A DNA stretch of 64,000 nucleotides from a bacterium. Lineage in GTDB: Bacteria; Patescibacteriota; Microgenomatia; UBA1406; GWC2-37-13. The translations under genes were made by a program, and so were the position numbers. Position 1 is the first letter of the stretch, and each line of letters opens with the position of its first letter. Below the pieces are notes generated by a model. The model did no database searches. It was not told where the DNA came from and saw only the letters and a program-made list of their open reading frames with translations. The stretch spans positions 1 to 64,000 of the forward strand of contig JAJYOJ010000004.1 of the NCBI GenBank assembly GCA_021796235.1, written 5' to 3'. Below are positions 51,721-59,630 of this stretch, piece after piece.

Positions 51721-52326
51721 TTGAAAAAAAGAAGAACAACAAAACATGTAACGCATCATCATGCGAGACAAAAGGTTAACTACGACAAAGTTCTTTATTA
51801 TGGTCTTCTGATTTTAGGAGTATTCGTCGTATCTTTTTTTGTCGGTAAAACAGTTTTATTTTCCAACCAATCGACGGATCCGCCAACAGTTGAGGGAACA
51901 AATACCAGCGGCGGATTTGACCAATATGGTTACAACTACCAGGCGCGTATATTTGTTGGACCGGCAGACGGGGTCGATAGAGAACTTGATGGAAATGTTT
52001 GGGGTGACCCAACATATGCGAAAGACCATCTAGTTATGAAATGGTCAAAAGCCTGGGATGATGCCCGTTTCCACCAAGCTGCATGGACACCCGAGGCTTG
52101 GGTCGACAATGAATGGAATGGGATGCTCCAAAATGGATCAAAAGTATCAGAACACGTGAAAATAATCTGGGTGGGTTCAGCGCTTGAAAATAGTCAATAC
52201 TGGAGAGCTGGAGGTTATCCGATTTGGGGACAGTTTGAGGTAATAATGGATCAAGGATTCGATAAAAACAGTATGACCCACTATTCAAACGCCCATGCGA
52301 CACCGAATGGTTACGGAGGTAAGTAA
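51721..52326 (+). CDS. membrane-anchored surface protein of unknown function
   Basis: 201 residues, TTG start with a textbook Shine-Dalgarno (AAAGGAGGTG, 51706-51715). A Lys/Arg/His-rich cytoplasmic tail, one membrane helix (about 27-46) and an extracellular domain rich in Trp, Gly and Asp (DGNVWGDPTYAKDHLVMKWS, DARFH, DNEWNGM, WGQFEVIMDQG). I have the impression that this domain recurs in Microgenomates-like genomes, but cannot verify it. It may be an adhesin or lipid/carbohydrate-binding domain. A terminator follows. Confidence 0.7.
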   Translation: MKKRRTTKHVTHHHARQKVNYDKVLYYGLLILGVFVVSFFVGKTVLFSNQSTDPPTVEGTNTSGGFDQYGYNYQARIFVGPADGVDRELDGNVWGDPTYAKDHLVMKWSKAWDDARFHQAAWTPEAWVDNEWNGMLQNGSKVSEHVKIIWVGSALENSQYWRAGGYPIWGQFEVIMDQGFDKNSMTHYSNAHATPNGYGGK

Positions 52327-52350
52327 AAGAGTGAATTAAATTATTACTAA

Positions 52351-52387
52351 CAGCCCATCGTTTTTTAAAGCGGTGGGTTGTTTTTTT
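52351..52387 (+). terminator. terminator of the 201-aa gene
   Basis: CAGCCCATCG (52351-52360), a 10-nt loop, CGGTGGGTTG (52371-52380), T7 (52381-52387). It lies between this gene and the convergent PBP stop. Confidence 0.85.
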
Positions 52388-54632
52388 AGGGAAGTACAAC
52401 GTTTTGTACCGCGTCGTGATCGTGGTTACAACCAATGCAGTAAATTGATCCTAAAGGATCTTTAATTATCGATTCCTGTTTCAGATCGACATTAGTATCG
52501 GAAGCCGGGGCCAAAGCTCCGGTTGACTTATCGACAGCCACTGTTTCCTGCGCCGACGGAGTAGCAGTAGGTTCGGTGCCGGAAATAAAATATTCAAAGC
52601 GCGCCGGACAGCTATCTTTACCATCAGGGCCTTGAGAGGCCAATGTTCCTGTATCCCAACAGACCTGTTTTCCGACAACGTCATCCGGTTTTATTGGCCA
52701 AAGATCGGGTTGTTTTCGCAAAACAAAGCTCATAACCCGATTCCAAATTGGAGCAGCTCCGGTTATGCCCGAGGCTAAATACTGATTCATGGGTGAGTTG
52801 TCATTATTACCAACCCAAACCGCAGTCAGGAAATTCGGCGTATAGCCAATTGTCCAGTTATCACGTTTATCATCGGTTGTACCGGTCTTAACCGACACCG
52901 CTTTTCCCGGAATGACAAGAGCAGAAGAGGCGCCGAACTCCTGGGAACGGGCGTTGTTATCAAGCAGAATATGCGAGATCAGAAAGGTTGATTCGGGTGA
53001 AAGGGCTTTGGAACCAACAATTGCTAAGAAATTAGGATAATAAAGCGGCTGCTCGAGATTTTGGATGTAGTTTGGATCCTTGAACTGATATAAAACATGA
53101 CCGTACTTATCCTGGATTTTTAAAATAGCATTTAATTTTTTGGCAACGCCGCGATTGGCAAAGGTTGAATAAGCCTGGGCCATTTCGGTCATTCGGACCT
53201 CACCGCCTCCAAGTGTTAGAGCTAATCCATAATGCGAGGGATCTTTAAAAGTTGAAATTGTGAAGGCAGAAGCCGACGCAACAAAGTTGGCCACTCCGTT
53301 GATCGCCAACATTTTTACCGCCGGAATATTAAAAGAGTTGCCCAGAGCAAAACGAAGCTGCACCGGTCCGTGGAATTTGCGGTCGTAGTTTACCGGACAG
53401 TAGGCGGCTGGTTGACCGGCCGCTTCAAAACAGGTCGGGACATCCAAAAAAACTGTAGCCGGGGTAACGAGCCTTCTTTCCAGCCCAATTCCATAATTTA
53501 AAGGTTTTATCGAAGATCCGGGTTGGCGAAGTGCGGTTGTGACATTAAAACTTCCGCTCGGAGTGGCAAAATAATCTACAGATCCAACCATTGCCAAAAT
53601 CTCACCGGTTGGCGGTCGGGTAACCAAGATTGCACCGTTAGTTACGTGCAGATCGGCAATTTTTGCCAGCTCTTCTTTTAGGACTTTTTCCGCCTGCTCC
53701 TGGATATTTAAATCAAGAGTTGTATAGACATTTAAACCGCCCTCTTCGACAGCATTTACGCCATACATTTTTTCAAGTTGGGAGCGCACATAAAAAACGA
53801 AGTGAGGAGCGAGAATACTGTTGGTAAGCGGTTTAAACTGCATTTTTGTATTGAGGGCGGATTCATAAGTAGATTTATTTATATAATTTTGTTGATTAAG
53901 TGCTTTCAAAACTTCGTTTCTTCTCTGGATCGTAAGATTTGGATCGTTGTAGGGAGAGTAATAGGATGGCGCCTGAGGCAGACCTGCTAGGGTTGCGGCT
54001 TCGACCAGCGTCAGATCTTTGGCATTTTTCCCAAAATAGCGTTTAGCCGCTTCTTCAATACCGTAGGAGGCGCCACCGTAGGGGATTTGATTCAGATACA
54101 TTTCAAGAATTTGATCTTTACTGAAAACCTCTTCGGTCCACATCGCTAAAATTATTTCACGCGCCTTGCGCCGGATTGTTCTTTCCTGACTGAGCAGGGC
54201 ATTTTTTACCAACTGTTGGGTGATTGTCGAACCGCCCTGAAGCGAGCGGCTTATGATCATGTCTCTCACAGCCCGTAAAATTCCCGAAACTAAAGAAATT
54301 CCGCCGTGATGATAAAAGTTCTTATCCTCAATAGCGATTGTCGCTTGCGCAATATAGGGCGGCAGATCCTTAAGTTTTATCGGGGTCCGATTTTGATCCC
54401 GATAGATTTCAAACAACAGTTTTCCATTTCTATCTAAAATATGCGTAGAAAGGGGAGTCGCCTGAAAGTTTTTGAGCTGATAGGGAGTTGGGAGATTAAA
54501 GAAGATAAAGAAATAGATAAATATTACGAATAAAATTATTCCGGAAGGAATTAAAATTTTTTTATTATTAAATCTGGAGGTTTTGAACTTAAGATACAGA
54601 TTTCTCAATGACTCTTTTAACTTTTCGACCAT
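52386..54632 (-). CDS. class A penicillin-binding protein, second copy
   Basis: 748 residues, close paralogue of the PBP at 179-2413 from the membrane anchor onward. Membrane helix about 26-45, GT51 with IEDKNFYHHGG near 100 and QGGSTITQQLV, transpeptidase SSIKP near 371, SFN and KTGTTDDKRDNW near 579. C-terminal extension with CWDTG, SCPARFEYF and a late CIGCNHDH. The ATG is 6 nt after TACAAT (complement 54639-54644), so leaderless. Confidence 0.93.
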   Translation of the reverse strand: MVEKLKESLRNLYLKFKTSRFNNKKILIPSGIILFVIFIYFFIFFNLPTPYQLKNFQATPLSTHILDRNGKLLFEIYRDQNRTPIKLKDLPPYIAQATIAIEDKNFYHHGGISLVSGILRAVRDMIISRSLQGGSTITQQLVKNALLSQERTIRRKAREIILAMWTEEVFSKDQILEMYLNQIPYGGASYGIEEAAKRYFGKNAKDLTLVEAATLAGLPQAPSYYSPYNDPNLTIQRRNEVLKALNQQNYINKSTYESALNTKMQFKPLTNSILAPHFVFYVRSQLEKMYGVNAVEEGGLNVYTTLDLNIQEQAEKVLKEELAKIADLHVTNGAILVTRPPTGEILAMVGSVDYFATPSGSFNVTTALRQPGSSIKPLNYGIGLERRLVTPATVFLDVPTCFEAAGQPAAYCPVNYDRKFHGPVQLRFALGNSFNIPAVKMLAINGVANFVASASAFTISTFKDPSHYGLALTLGGGEVRMTEMAQAYSTFANRGVAKKLNAILKIQDKYGHVLYQFKDPNYIQNLEQPLYYPNFLAIVGSKALSPESTFLISHILLDNNARSQEFGASSALVIPGKAVSVKTGTTDDKRDNWTIGYTPNFLTAVWVGNNDNSPMNQYLASGITGAAPIWNRVMSFVLRKQPDLWPIKPDDVVGKQVCWDTGTLASQGPDGKDSCPARFEYFISGTEPTATPSAQETVAVDKSTGALAPASDTNVDLKQESIIKDPLGSIYCIGCNHDHDAVQNVVLP

Positions 54633-54656
54633 GTAATTATTGTAACAAAAATGGAG

Positions 54657-55871
54657 TTATTTTACCGAAGAGAATCGGGGAAAAAGTGGAGAAATTTTTT
54701 TGATTTTTCCACTGGTCACTTGTAATATTTTTTCGGCAGTCTCAGGGATAAAAGGCTGTAAGTGAAATGCTATTGATTTTAATATGTTAAAACATTGAAA
54801 GAGAAAATCTTTTCTTTTATCTTTAGTTTTGTTCCAAGGAGCAAAAGTATCGACTTTTTTGTTTAGGTCTTTTATCCGAGTCCAAAGCTGCTCCAAAATA
54901 ATATTGAATTGGAATGAGGCAAACTGTTTTTTAATTTCACTACTGAATTCTTCTTTTGTAGCGGTGCCGATATTTAATTCGTCCTGTTCTCCAAGTGTAG
55001 TTAGCCGCGAAACCAGATTGCCCAGCTCATTTGCCAGATCCGAGTTATAAATTTCTTCCATTCGAGCAAACGAAAAGTCACCGTCATCGGCAGCCGGAAT
55101 TTCTCGCAGAAGATAATAACGGACGGCATCGGTTCCGTATTTACTAACCAGATCAAACGGATTGATAACATTGCCCAGACTTTTGCTCATCTTTTGACCG
55201 CTGGAAGTTATAAAACCGTGGATAAAAACCTGTTGACTGTTTGGAAGGCCTGCCGAAAAAAGCATGGCTTGCCAGATGGCGGTTTGTTGCCGCAGATTAT
55301 CTTTTCCGGCAACCTGAACACCAGGCCAGAAGTCCTTGAAATTTTTTAAATTTTTTGGCCAGCCTAAGGTTGAAATGTAGTAGACCAAAGCGTCAAACCA
55401 GACATACATCACGTGTCGCGGATCGCCGGGGACATCGACTCCCCAGGGCATTTTGGATTTTAGGCGCGAGATACTGAAGTCTTGTAAGCCTTTTTTTACA
55501 AAGCTGCGAATTTCTTCCAATCGGTAAGCGGGAACCACAAACGGCGGAGTTTTTTCGTAAAGAGCGAGTAAATTTTTTTGATATTTAGAGAAGCGGAAAA
55601 AATAATTTTCCTCCTCCAATATTTCTATTTCGAGATTAGGATGGATTAAACAGCGTCCATTTTGGAGTTCCGAGTCAGTTTTTTCCAGTTCACAACCGAT
55701 ACAGTATTTCAATTTATAATTTTTTTTATAGATGTCCCCGTTTTTATCACAAAGTCGCCAAAATTCTTGGGCGGCTTCGAGATGGCGCGGATCGGTGGTT
55801 CGCATAAAATAGTTTGAACTTAAATTCAGGGCAATCTTTAATTCATCAAATTTTTTTGGCGTATTCGTCAC
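54657..55871 (-). CDS. metG: methionyl-tRNA synthetase, C-terminal part of a frameshifted gene
   Basis: From [10 protein letters not shown] onward this frame carries most of MetRS: FKRT-equivalent zinc knuckle [40 protein letters not shown], and KMSKSLGN (KMSKS) near 229 of this part. The first six residues come from the frameshift region. It continues the frame begun at 56082. The anticodon-binding helices are present; the C-terminal tRNA-binding appendix is absent. Confidence 0.88.
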   Translation of the reverse strand: MTNTPKKFDELKIALNLSSNYFMRTTDPRHLEAAQEFWRLCDKNGDIYKKNYKLKYCIGCELEKTDSELQNGRCLIHPNLEIEILEEENYFFRFSKYQKNLLALYEKTPPFVVPAYRLEEIRSFVKKGLQDFSISRLKSKMPWGVDVPGDPRHVMYVWFDALVYYISTLGWPKNLKNFKDFWPGVQVAGKDNLRQQTAIWQAMLFSAGLPNSQQVFIHGFITSSGQKMSKSLGNVINPFDLVSKYGTDAVRYYLLREIPAADDGDFSFARMEEIYNSDLANELGNLVSRLTTLGEQDELNIGTATKEEFSSEIKKQFASFQFNIILEQLWTRIKDLNKKVDTFAPWNKTKDKRKDFLFQCFNILKSIAFHLQPFIPETAEKILQVTSGKIKKISPLFPRFSSVK

Positions 55872-56082
55872 AGTATTTTTGCGGATCTTTTTTGGCTAAG
55901 AGGGCTTTTTGATAAATTTTTTGGCCGTGTTCATCAGTACCGAATCCAAATGCTACGTCGAAACCTTGGAGTCGTTTAAATCTCGCAACGCAATCAGCCT
56001 GAATAATTTCTAAAGCAAAACCGATATGCGGATCAGCATTTACATAAGGAGCGGTAGTTGTGATATAAAATTTTTTGTCCAT
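55846..56082 (-). CDS. metG: methionyl-tRNA synthetase, N-terminal part of a frameshifted gene
   Basis: The first 78 residues of Met[22 protein letters not shown] (HIGH-like) and [15 protein letters not shown]. It ends KKI-stop at a run of seven A; removing one A joins it to the next frame (...[11 protein letters not shown]). The intact enzyme would be about 475 aa. Given that MetRS is essential, either slippage at A7 restores the frame or the assembly has an indel. TAAAAT lies 10 nt before the ATG. Confidence 0.88.
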   Translation of the reverse strand: MDKKFYITTTAPYVNADPHIGFALEIIQADCVARFKRLQGFDVAFGFGTDEHGQKIYQKALLAKKDPQKYCDEYAKKI

Positions 56083-56090
56083 TACAGGTT

Positions 56091-56366
56091 CTATTTTACC
56101 AGAATAGCCAGGCCGACAAAAAGACTAATGGTTAGCAAAAAGTTCAAAAAGTCTAAAAGTTGGAAGGCTTTAAGCGTTGTGATAAATAAAATCAATAAAG
56201 CCAGAAGCAGGCGAAATTTTTTTTTAAGAAGCGGCGACAGAAGAAGGTAGATAAAAATACCTAGAAGAGTATTAACACAAAGTATCAGCCAAAGGTTGCT
56301 GGGAGGGACAAACATAACTACAGCTACAAGTGTGACAAAGATAAGAACTTCGGTTGCAAGAAACAT
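56091..56366 (-). CDS. small membrane protein of unknown function
   Basis: 91 residues, three hydrophobic helices. ATG 56366 ([10 protein letters not shown]) is preferred to the ATG 6 nt upstream because it is 8 nt from the shared TATAAT. No family recognised. Ends 8 nt before the metG start, so possibly cotranscribed with metG. Confidence 0.65.
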   Translation of the reverse strand: MFLATEVLIFVTLVAVVMFVPPSNLWLILCVNTLLGIFIYLLLSPLLKKKFRLLLALLILFITTLKAFQLLDFLNFLLTISLFVGLAILVK

Positions 56367-56382
56367 ATGCATCTATTATAAT
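56354..56382. promoter_or_regulatory. promoter of rpsO, sharing its -10 with the divergent small membrane gene
   Basis: Rightward: TTGCAA (56354-56359), 17 nt, TATAAT (56377-56382), 8 nt to the rpsO ATG. ATTATAAT (56375-56382) also supplies TATAAT leftward (complement 56375-56380), 8 nt before ATG 56366. Confidence 0.65.
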
Positions 56383-56390
56383 ATTTAACT

Positions 56391-56660
56391 ATGGTGAAAC
56401 TTCCCGATGATAAATTGCAGCTTATCGAAGAGTTTGCGCAGCACAAAGGTGACACAGGCTCTCCGGAGGTACAGGTAGCTCTCCTGACTCAAAAGATCGA
56501 ACGCCTGGTTTTGCATCTGGATGAGAATAAAAAAGATAATCACTCAAGGCGGGGACTACTCAAGGTCGTTGCCAAGAGACGAAGGATTATTCAGTACCTT
56601 GAGTCATTGGATAAAAAACGTTATAAAAAACTGGTAGAAAAACTTGGACTTAAAAAGTAA
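56391..56660 (+). CDS. rpsO: 30S ribosomal protein S15
   Basis: 89 residues, normal for S15, binding 16S rRNA helices 20-22. [39 protein letters not shown] and the [19 protein letters not shown] end are conserved (quoted in parts). Leaderless promoter. Followed 16 nt later by pnp, the common rpsO-pnp pair. Confidence 0.98.
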   Translation: MVKLPDDKLQLIEEFAQHKGDTGSPEVQVALLTQKIERLVLHLDENKKDNHSRRGLLKVVAKRRRIIQYLESLDKKRYKKLVEKLGLKK

Positions 56661-56676
56661 ACTACTTATTATATAA

Positions 56677-58776
56677 ATGAATATTTTTGAGGACTCCACC
56701 GAGATTGACGGACAGAAACTGAAATTGCAGTTCGGGAGACTTGCCCAAGCGGTAGACACTTCGGTTTACGCAACTTTGGGTGACACAGCGGTTCTTGTGA
56801 CTATTGCGGTTGGACCGGAAAATCCCAACATTGACTATTTCCCTTTGTCGGTCGAGTATGCGGAAAAACTCTATGCCGGCGGACTTATCAAAGGTTCACG
56901 TTGGATAAAAAGAGAGGGTAGACCGTCGGACGAAGCGGTTTTAACCGGAAGACTTATTGACCGCTCGATTCGGCCGCTTTTCCCCAAAACCTATAAAAAA
57001 CAGGTGCAGGTTGTTGTTACGCTTTTATCAGTAGACGGCATCAATGCTCCGGAAGTTCTTTCGGCAATTGCCGTATCTGCGGCGCTTTCTGTGTCTTCAG
57101 TTCCTTGGGACGGTCCGATCTCAACCGTACGTATCGGTTATGTCACGGCGGGCGAGAACAAAGAAACCGGATTTATCCTAAATCCCACCGAGAACGAACA
57201 GGAATTTTCTGACCTAGATCTCGTGGTTTCGTCTTCTGCCGATAAGGTTATCATGATTGAAACAAAAGCCAATATGGTCAAAGACGAAATAATTCAAGAG
57301 GGAGTTGAGATGGCCAAAAAAGAGAATAAAAAAATAATCGAATTTATCGAGAAAGTAACCAAAAAAATCGGCAAAAAAAAGGCTGCAATTCCAAGCGATG
57401 AAGACTACTCAGAAATTCTTAAACTTGTTAAAACCAAATACGCCAAACCAGTTGAAGATGCTGTAAAACAAGCAGCGGAAACTGCCGGCAGTGAAGACAG
57501 AATGCTTCAGGAAATTGTTTCAGCCATCTATGAGGATTTAGAGAAAAAATTTGACAGCAAACAAATTATGGCGGCAATCACCAAAAATAATTATGAAACG
57601 ATTAAAAAAAATGTTTTAGATAAAGGCAAAAGACCGGATGGAAGAAAGTTTGACGAAGTAAGAGATCTTTTAGTTGAGGTGTCGGTTTTACCTCGCACTC
57701 ATGGTTCGGCACTTTTTCAACGCGGTCAGACGCAGGTTCTATCAATTGCGACCTTAGGTTCAACAACTTTAGAACAGCTTATAGAAGGCCCTGAGGGTAA
57801 AGAAGCAAAAAGATATATTCACCACTATTCAGACGGACCTTATTCTTACGGTCAGGTTGGTCGGATGATGGGCCCGTCACGTAGGGCAATTGGCCACGGT
57901 GCTTTAGCGGAAAAGGCGATAGAGCCGGTTCTTCCGTCTTCGGAAGAGTTCCCTTACGCTATTCGGGTTGTTTCGGAAATCCTGTCGGAGAATGGTTCAT
58001 CCTCAATGGGAAGCGTCTCTGGATCTTCTCTGTCGCTTATGGATGCAGGCGTTCCCCTGAAGGCGGCGGTAGCCGGAGTTGCAATGGGAATTATGTCAAA
58101 GTCGGACGATAAGTATGTGGTTTTAACAGATATCGTTGGAATGGAAGACTTTTCTGGAGAGATGGATTTTAAAATTGCCGGGACCGCCGAGGGAATTACA
58201 GCAATCCAGCTTGATGTTAAAAACAAAGGATTGACTGCCAAAATGATTAAAGATATTTTTGCTCAAGCGAAAAAAGCGCGACTCCAGATTTTAGCTGCGA
58301 TGGATAAGGTTATTGCCAAACCGCGAAAAGAAATTTCACGTTATGCGCCTAAAGTTGTGGTTTTAACCCCGCCTGCGGATAAAATCGGCGATATCATTGG
58401 GCCGGGTGGAAAAAATATCCGTGCACTCATTGCTCGTACTCAAACCGAAATTAACGTTGAAGATGATGGAAAAGTTACTGTTTCCGGCTTGGATCGGGAG
58501 AAAGTCGACGAAGCAGTTAATTATATCGGCAATATCACCCGCGAAGTTAAAGTCGGTGAAGAGTTTGAAGGCGAGGTAAAACGTATTTTGCCATTTGGAG
58601 CATTTGTTGAAATCCTACCAGGTAAAGATGGCATGGTGCATGTTTCTAAGATGGGAAAAGGCTTTGTCAAAGATCCTCACGATGTCGTTAAAATCGGCCA
58701 GATTGTCAAAGTTAAGGTTTACCAGATCGATAACCAAGGCAGAATAAATCTTCAGTTAGTGACTTCTCACCCGTAG
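56677..58776 (+). CDS. pnp: polyribonucleotide nucleotidyltransferase (PNPase)
   Basis: 3'-5' phosphorolytic RNase. Two RNase PH domains (N-terminal with GRPSDEAVLTGRLIDRSIRPLF; second with RPDGRKFDEVRDL, GSALFQRGQTQ, DGPYSYGQVGRMMGPSRRAIGHGALA in parts), then KH (DIIGPGGKNIRALI) and S1 (GEEFEGEVKRILPFGAFVEILPGKDGMVHVS, in parts) domains. At 699 aa it has a normal length. Its final codons and the TAG stop lie inside the REP at 58765-58783, so the original C-terminus may have been changed by the insertion. Confidence 0.97.
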   Translation: MNIFEDSTEIDGQKLKLQFGRLAQAVDTSVYATLGDTAVLVTIAVGPENPNIDYFPLSVEYAEKLYAGGLIKGSRWIKREGRPSDEAVLTGRLIDRSIRPLFPKTYKKQVQVVVTLLSVDGINAPEVLSAIAVSAALSVSSVPWDGPISTVRIGYVTAGENKETGFILNPTENEQEFSDLDLVVSSSADKVIMIETKANMVKDEIIQEGVEMAKKENKKIIEFIEKVTKKIGKKKAAIPSDEDYSEILKLVKTKYAKPVEDAVKQAAETAGSEDRMLQEIVSAIYEDLEKKFDSKQIMAAITKNNYETIKKNVLDKGKRPDGRKFDEVRDLLVEVSVLPRTHGSALFQRGQTQVLSIATLGSTTLEQLIEGPEGKEAKRYIHHYSDGPYSYGQVGRMMGPSRRAIGHGALAEKAIEPVLPSSEEFPYAIRVVSEILSENGSSSMGSVSGSSLSLMDAGVPLKAAVAGVAMGIMSKSDDKYVVLTDIVGMEDFSGEMDFKIAGTAEGITAIQLDVKNKGLTAKMIKDIFAQAKKARLQILAAMDKVIAKPRKEISRYAPKVVVLTPPADKIGDIIGPGGKNIRALIARTQTEINVEDDGKVTVSGLDREKVDEAVNYIGNITREVKVGEEFEGEVKRILPFGAFVEILPGKDGMVHVSKMGKGFVKDPHDVVKIGQIVKVKVYQIDNQGRINLQLVTSHP

Positions 58777-58783
58777 GGTGAGA
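58765..58783 (-). repeat. REP copy at the pnp stop codon
   Basis: TCTCACCCGTAGGGTGAGA, 19 bp; the TAG in its centre is the pnp stop. Left boundary of the RAYT unit; inverted relative to the copy at 59455. Confidence 0.85.
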
Positions 58784-58786
58784 GGA

Positions 58787-59452
58787 CTAATCGATAAGTG
58801 ATTTCTTAATTTTTCTTAGCTTTCTTTGGTAATCAACTTGATCTTCGTGAAATTTTATAAAATTGTTCCTGGATCTAAAATGGTTAAACATGTAGTCAGT
58901 TTTAATAAATTTGTTACGGTTTGTATTTAAATAACAGGAGAATGAACAAAATGGATATGTTGCTAACTCTTTGAATTCAATAAGGCATGATGTCACAGGA
59001 TTTAAATGGATATAACGGCAAAGGTGGATAAATTCCTCCCGTGAGGTTATTCGTCTATATTTAAAACTATTTAAGAAAAGTGAGCCTTTCCTATTTTTTT
59101 TCAAATCAAAATATTTTGCGAAGCTATTTTCAGTGTTACTAATAAATTTTCTGACGCCGTTTTCTTGCAATTGCTTGACTAAAAAGTGATAATGATTAGG
59201 CATAAAAGAAAAAGCAAATATTTCAACTAGAGGAATCGATGAGGAGACTTCCTTTAAATAGTTGTATTGTAGTGGTTTAGCAGACTTATTAAATTGAGAT
59301 AAACGAATTCTTTGATTATAACGATAAAAATCTACTGTCTGCAAAATTCTGTGAAGGTATTCCAAATCGGAAAAAATCTTTTCATCAGCAATTGCTTTAT
59401 TGTAGACGTGGTAGAACTCATTGGTTGAGAGAGGACATCTTTTTAGGGACAT
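58787..59452 (-). CDS. REP-associated tyrosine transposase (RAYT)
   Basis: 221 residues of the TnpA-REP/Y1-transposase type (IS200-like HUH fold). Key segments: NEFYHVYNKAI at the N-terminus, FAFSFMPNHYHFLVKQ (the HUH histidines, about 80-95), RKFISNTENSFAKYFDLKK with the Tyr at SFAKYFD, RKGSLFLNSFKYRRI and RYIHLNPVTSCLI. The genes of this family mobilise REP/BIME palindromes by single-strand cleavage. The surrounding REPs match that role. Its own ATG follows a REP by 2 nt. Confidence 0.88.
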   Translation of the reverse strand: MSLKRCPLSTNEFYHVYNKAIADEKIFSDLEYLHRILQTVDFYRYNQRIRLSQFNKSAKPLQYNYLKEVSSSIPLVEIFAFSFMPNHYHFLVKQLQENGVRKFISNTENSFAKYFDLKKNRKGSLFLNSFKYRRITSREEFIHLCRYIHLNPVTSCLIEFKELATYPFCSFSCYLNTNRNKFIKTDYMFNHFRSRNNFIKFHEDQVDYQRKLRKIKKSLID

Positions 59453-59454
59453 AA

Positions 59455-59473
59455 TTACACCCTACGGGTGTAA
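59455..59473 (+). repeat. REP copy upstream of the RAYT gene
   Basis: TTACACCCTACGGGTGTAA, 19 bp, ending 2 nt before the RAYT start codon (on the - strand), where it could fold over the start region. Confidence 0.85.
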
Positions 59474-59554
59474 ATAAACTAAGTCAATCGATTATAGCCC
59501 ACAAAATTTAAATTTAGATTGTTTTAACAAACTACACGAAAAATATGTTCTCAA

Positions 59555-59575
59555 TTCTCACCCTACGGGTGAGAA
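59555..59575 (+). repeat. REP copy near the ftsK promoter
   Basis: A 21-bp near-perfect palindrome around CACCCTACGGGTG (59559-59571), 82 bp beyond the RAYT-adjacent copy and in the same orientation, 20 bp before the ftsK -35. Two same-orientation REPs flank about 82 bp of unique sequence. Confidence 0.85.
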
Positions 59576-59594
59576 ATTTCAGTAATATTCAAGG

Positions 59595-59623
59595 TTGATT
59601 TTATTTCTTCGGATAGGTACAAT
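59595..59623 (+). promoter_or_regulatory. promoter of ftsK
   Basis: TTGATT (59595-59600), 17 nt, TACAAT (59618-59623), 7 nt to ATG 59631. Leaderless. Confidence 0.7.
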
Positions 59624-59630
59624 CTTTTAT

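Larger units (their letters stand above)
58765..59473 (-). mobile_element. REP-RAYT unit (REPtron-like)
   Basis: A RAYT gene on the - strand with REP palindromes at both ends in opposite orientation (58765-58783 and 59455-59473), 3 nt after its stop and 2 nt before its ATG. A third REP lies 82 bp further out. Further REPs at 3936, 26531, 49532 and 51599 share the core CACCC-TAC-GGGTG. No target-site duplication could be seen. Confidence 0.8.
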
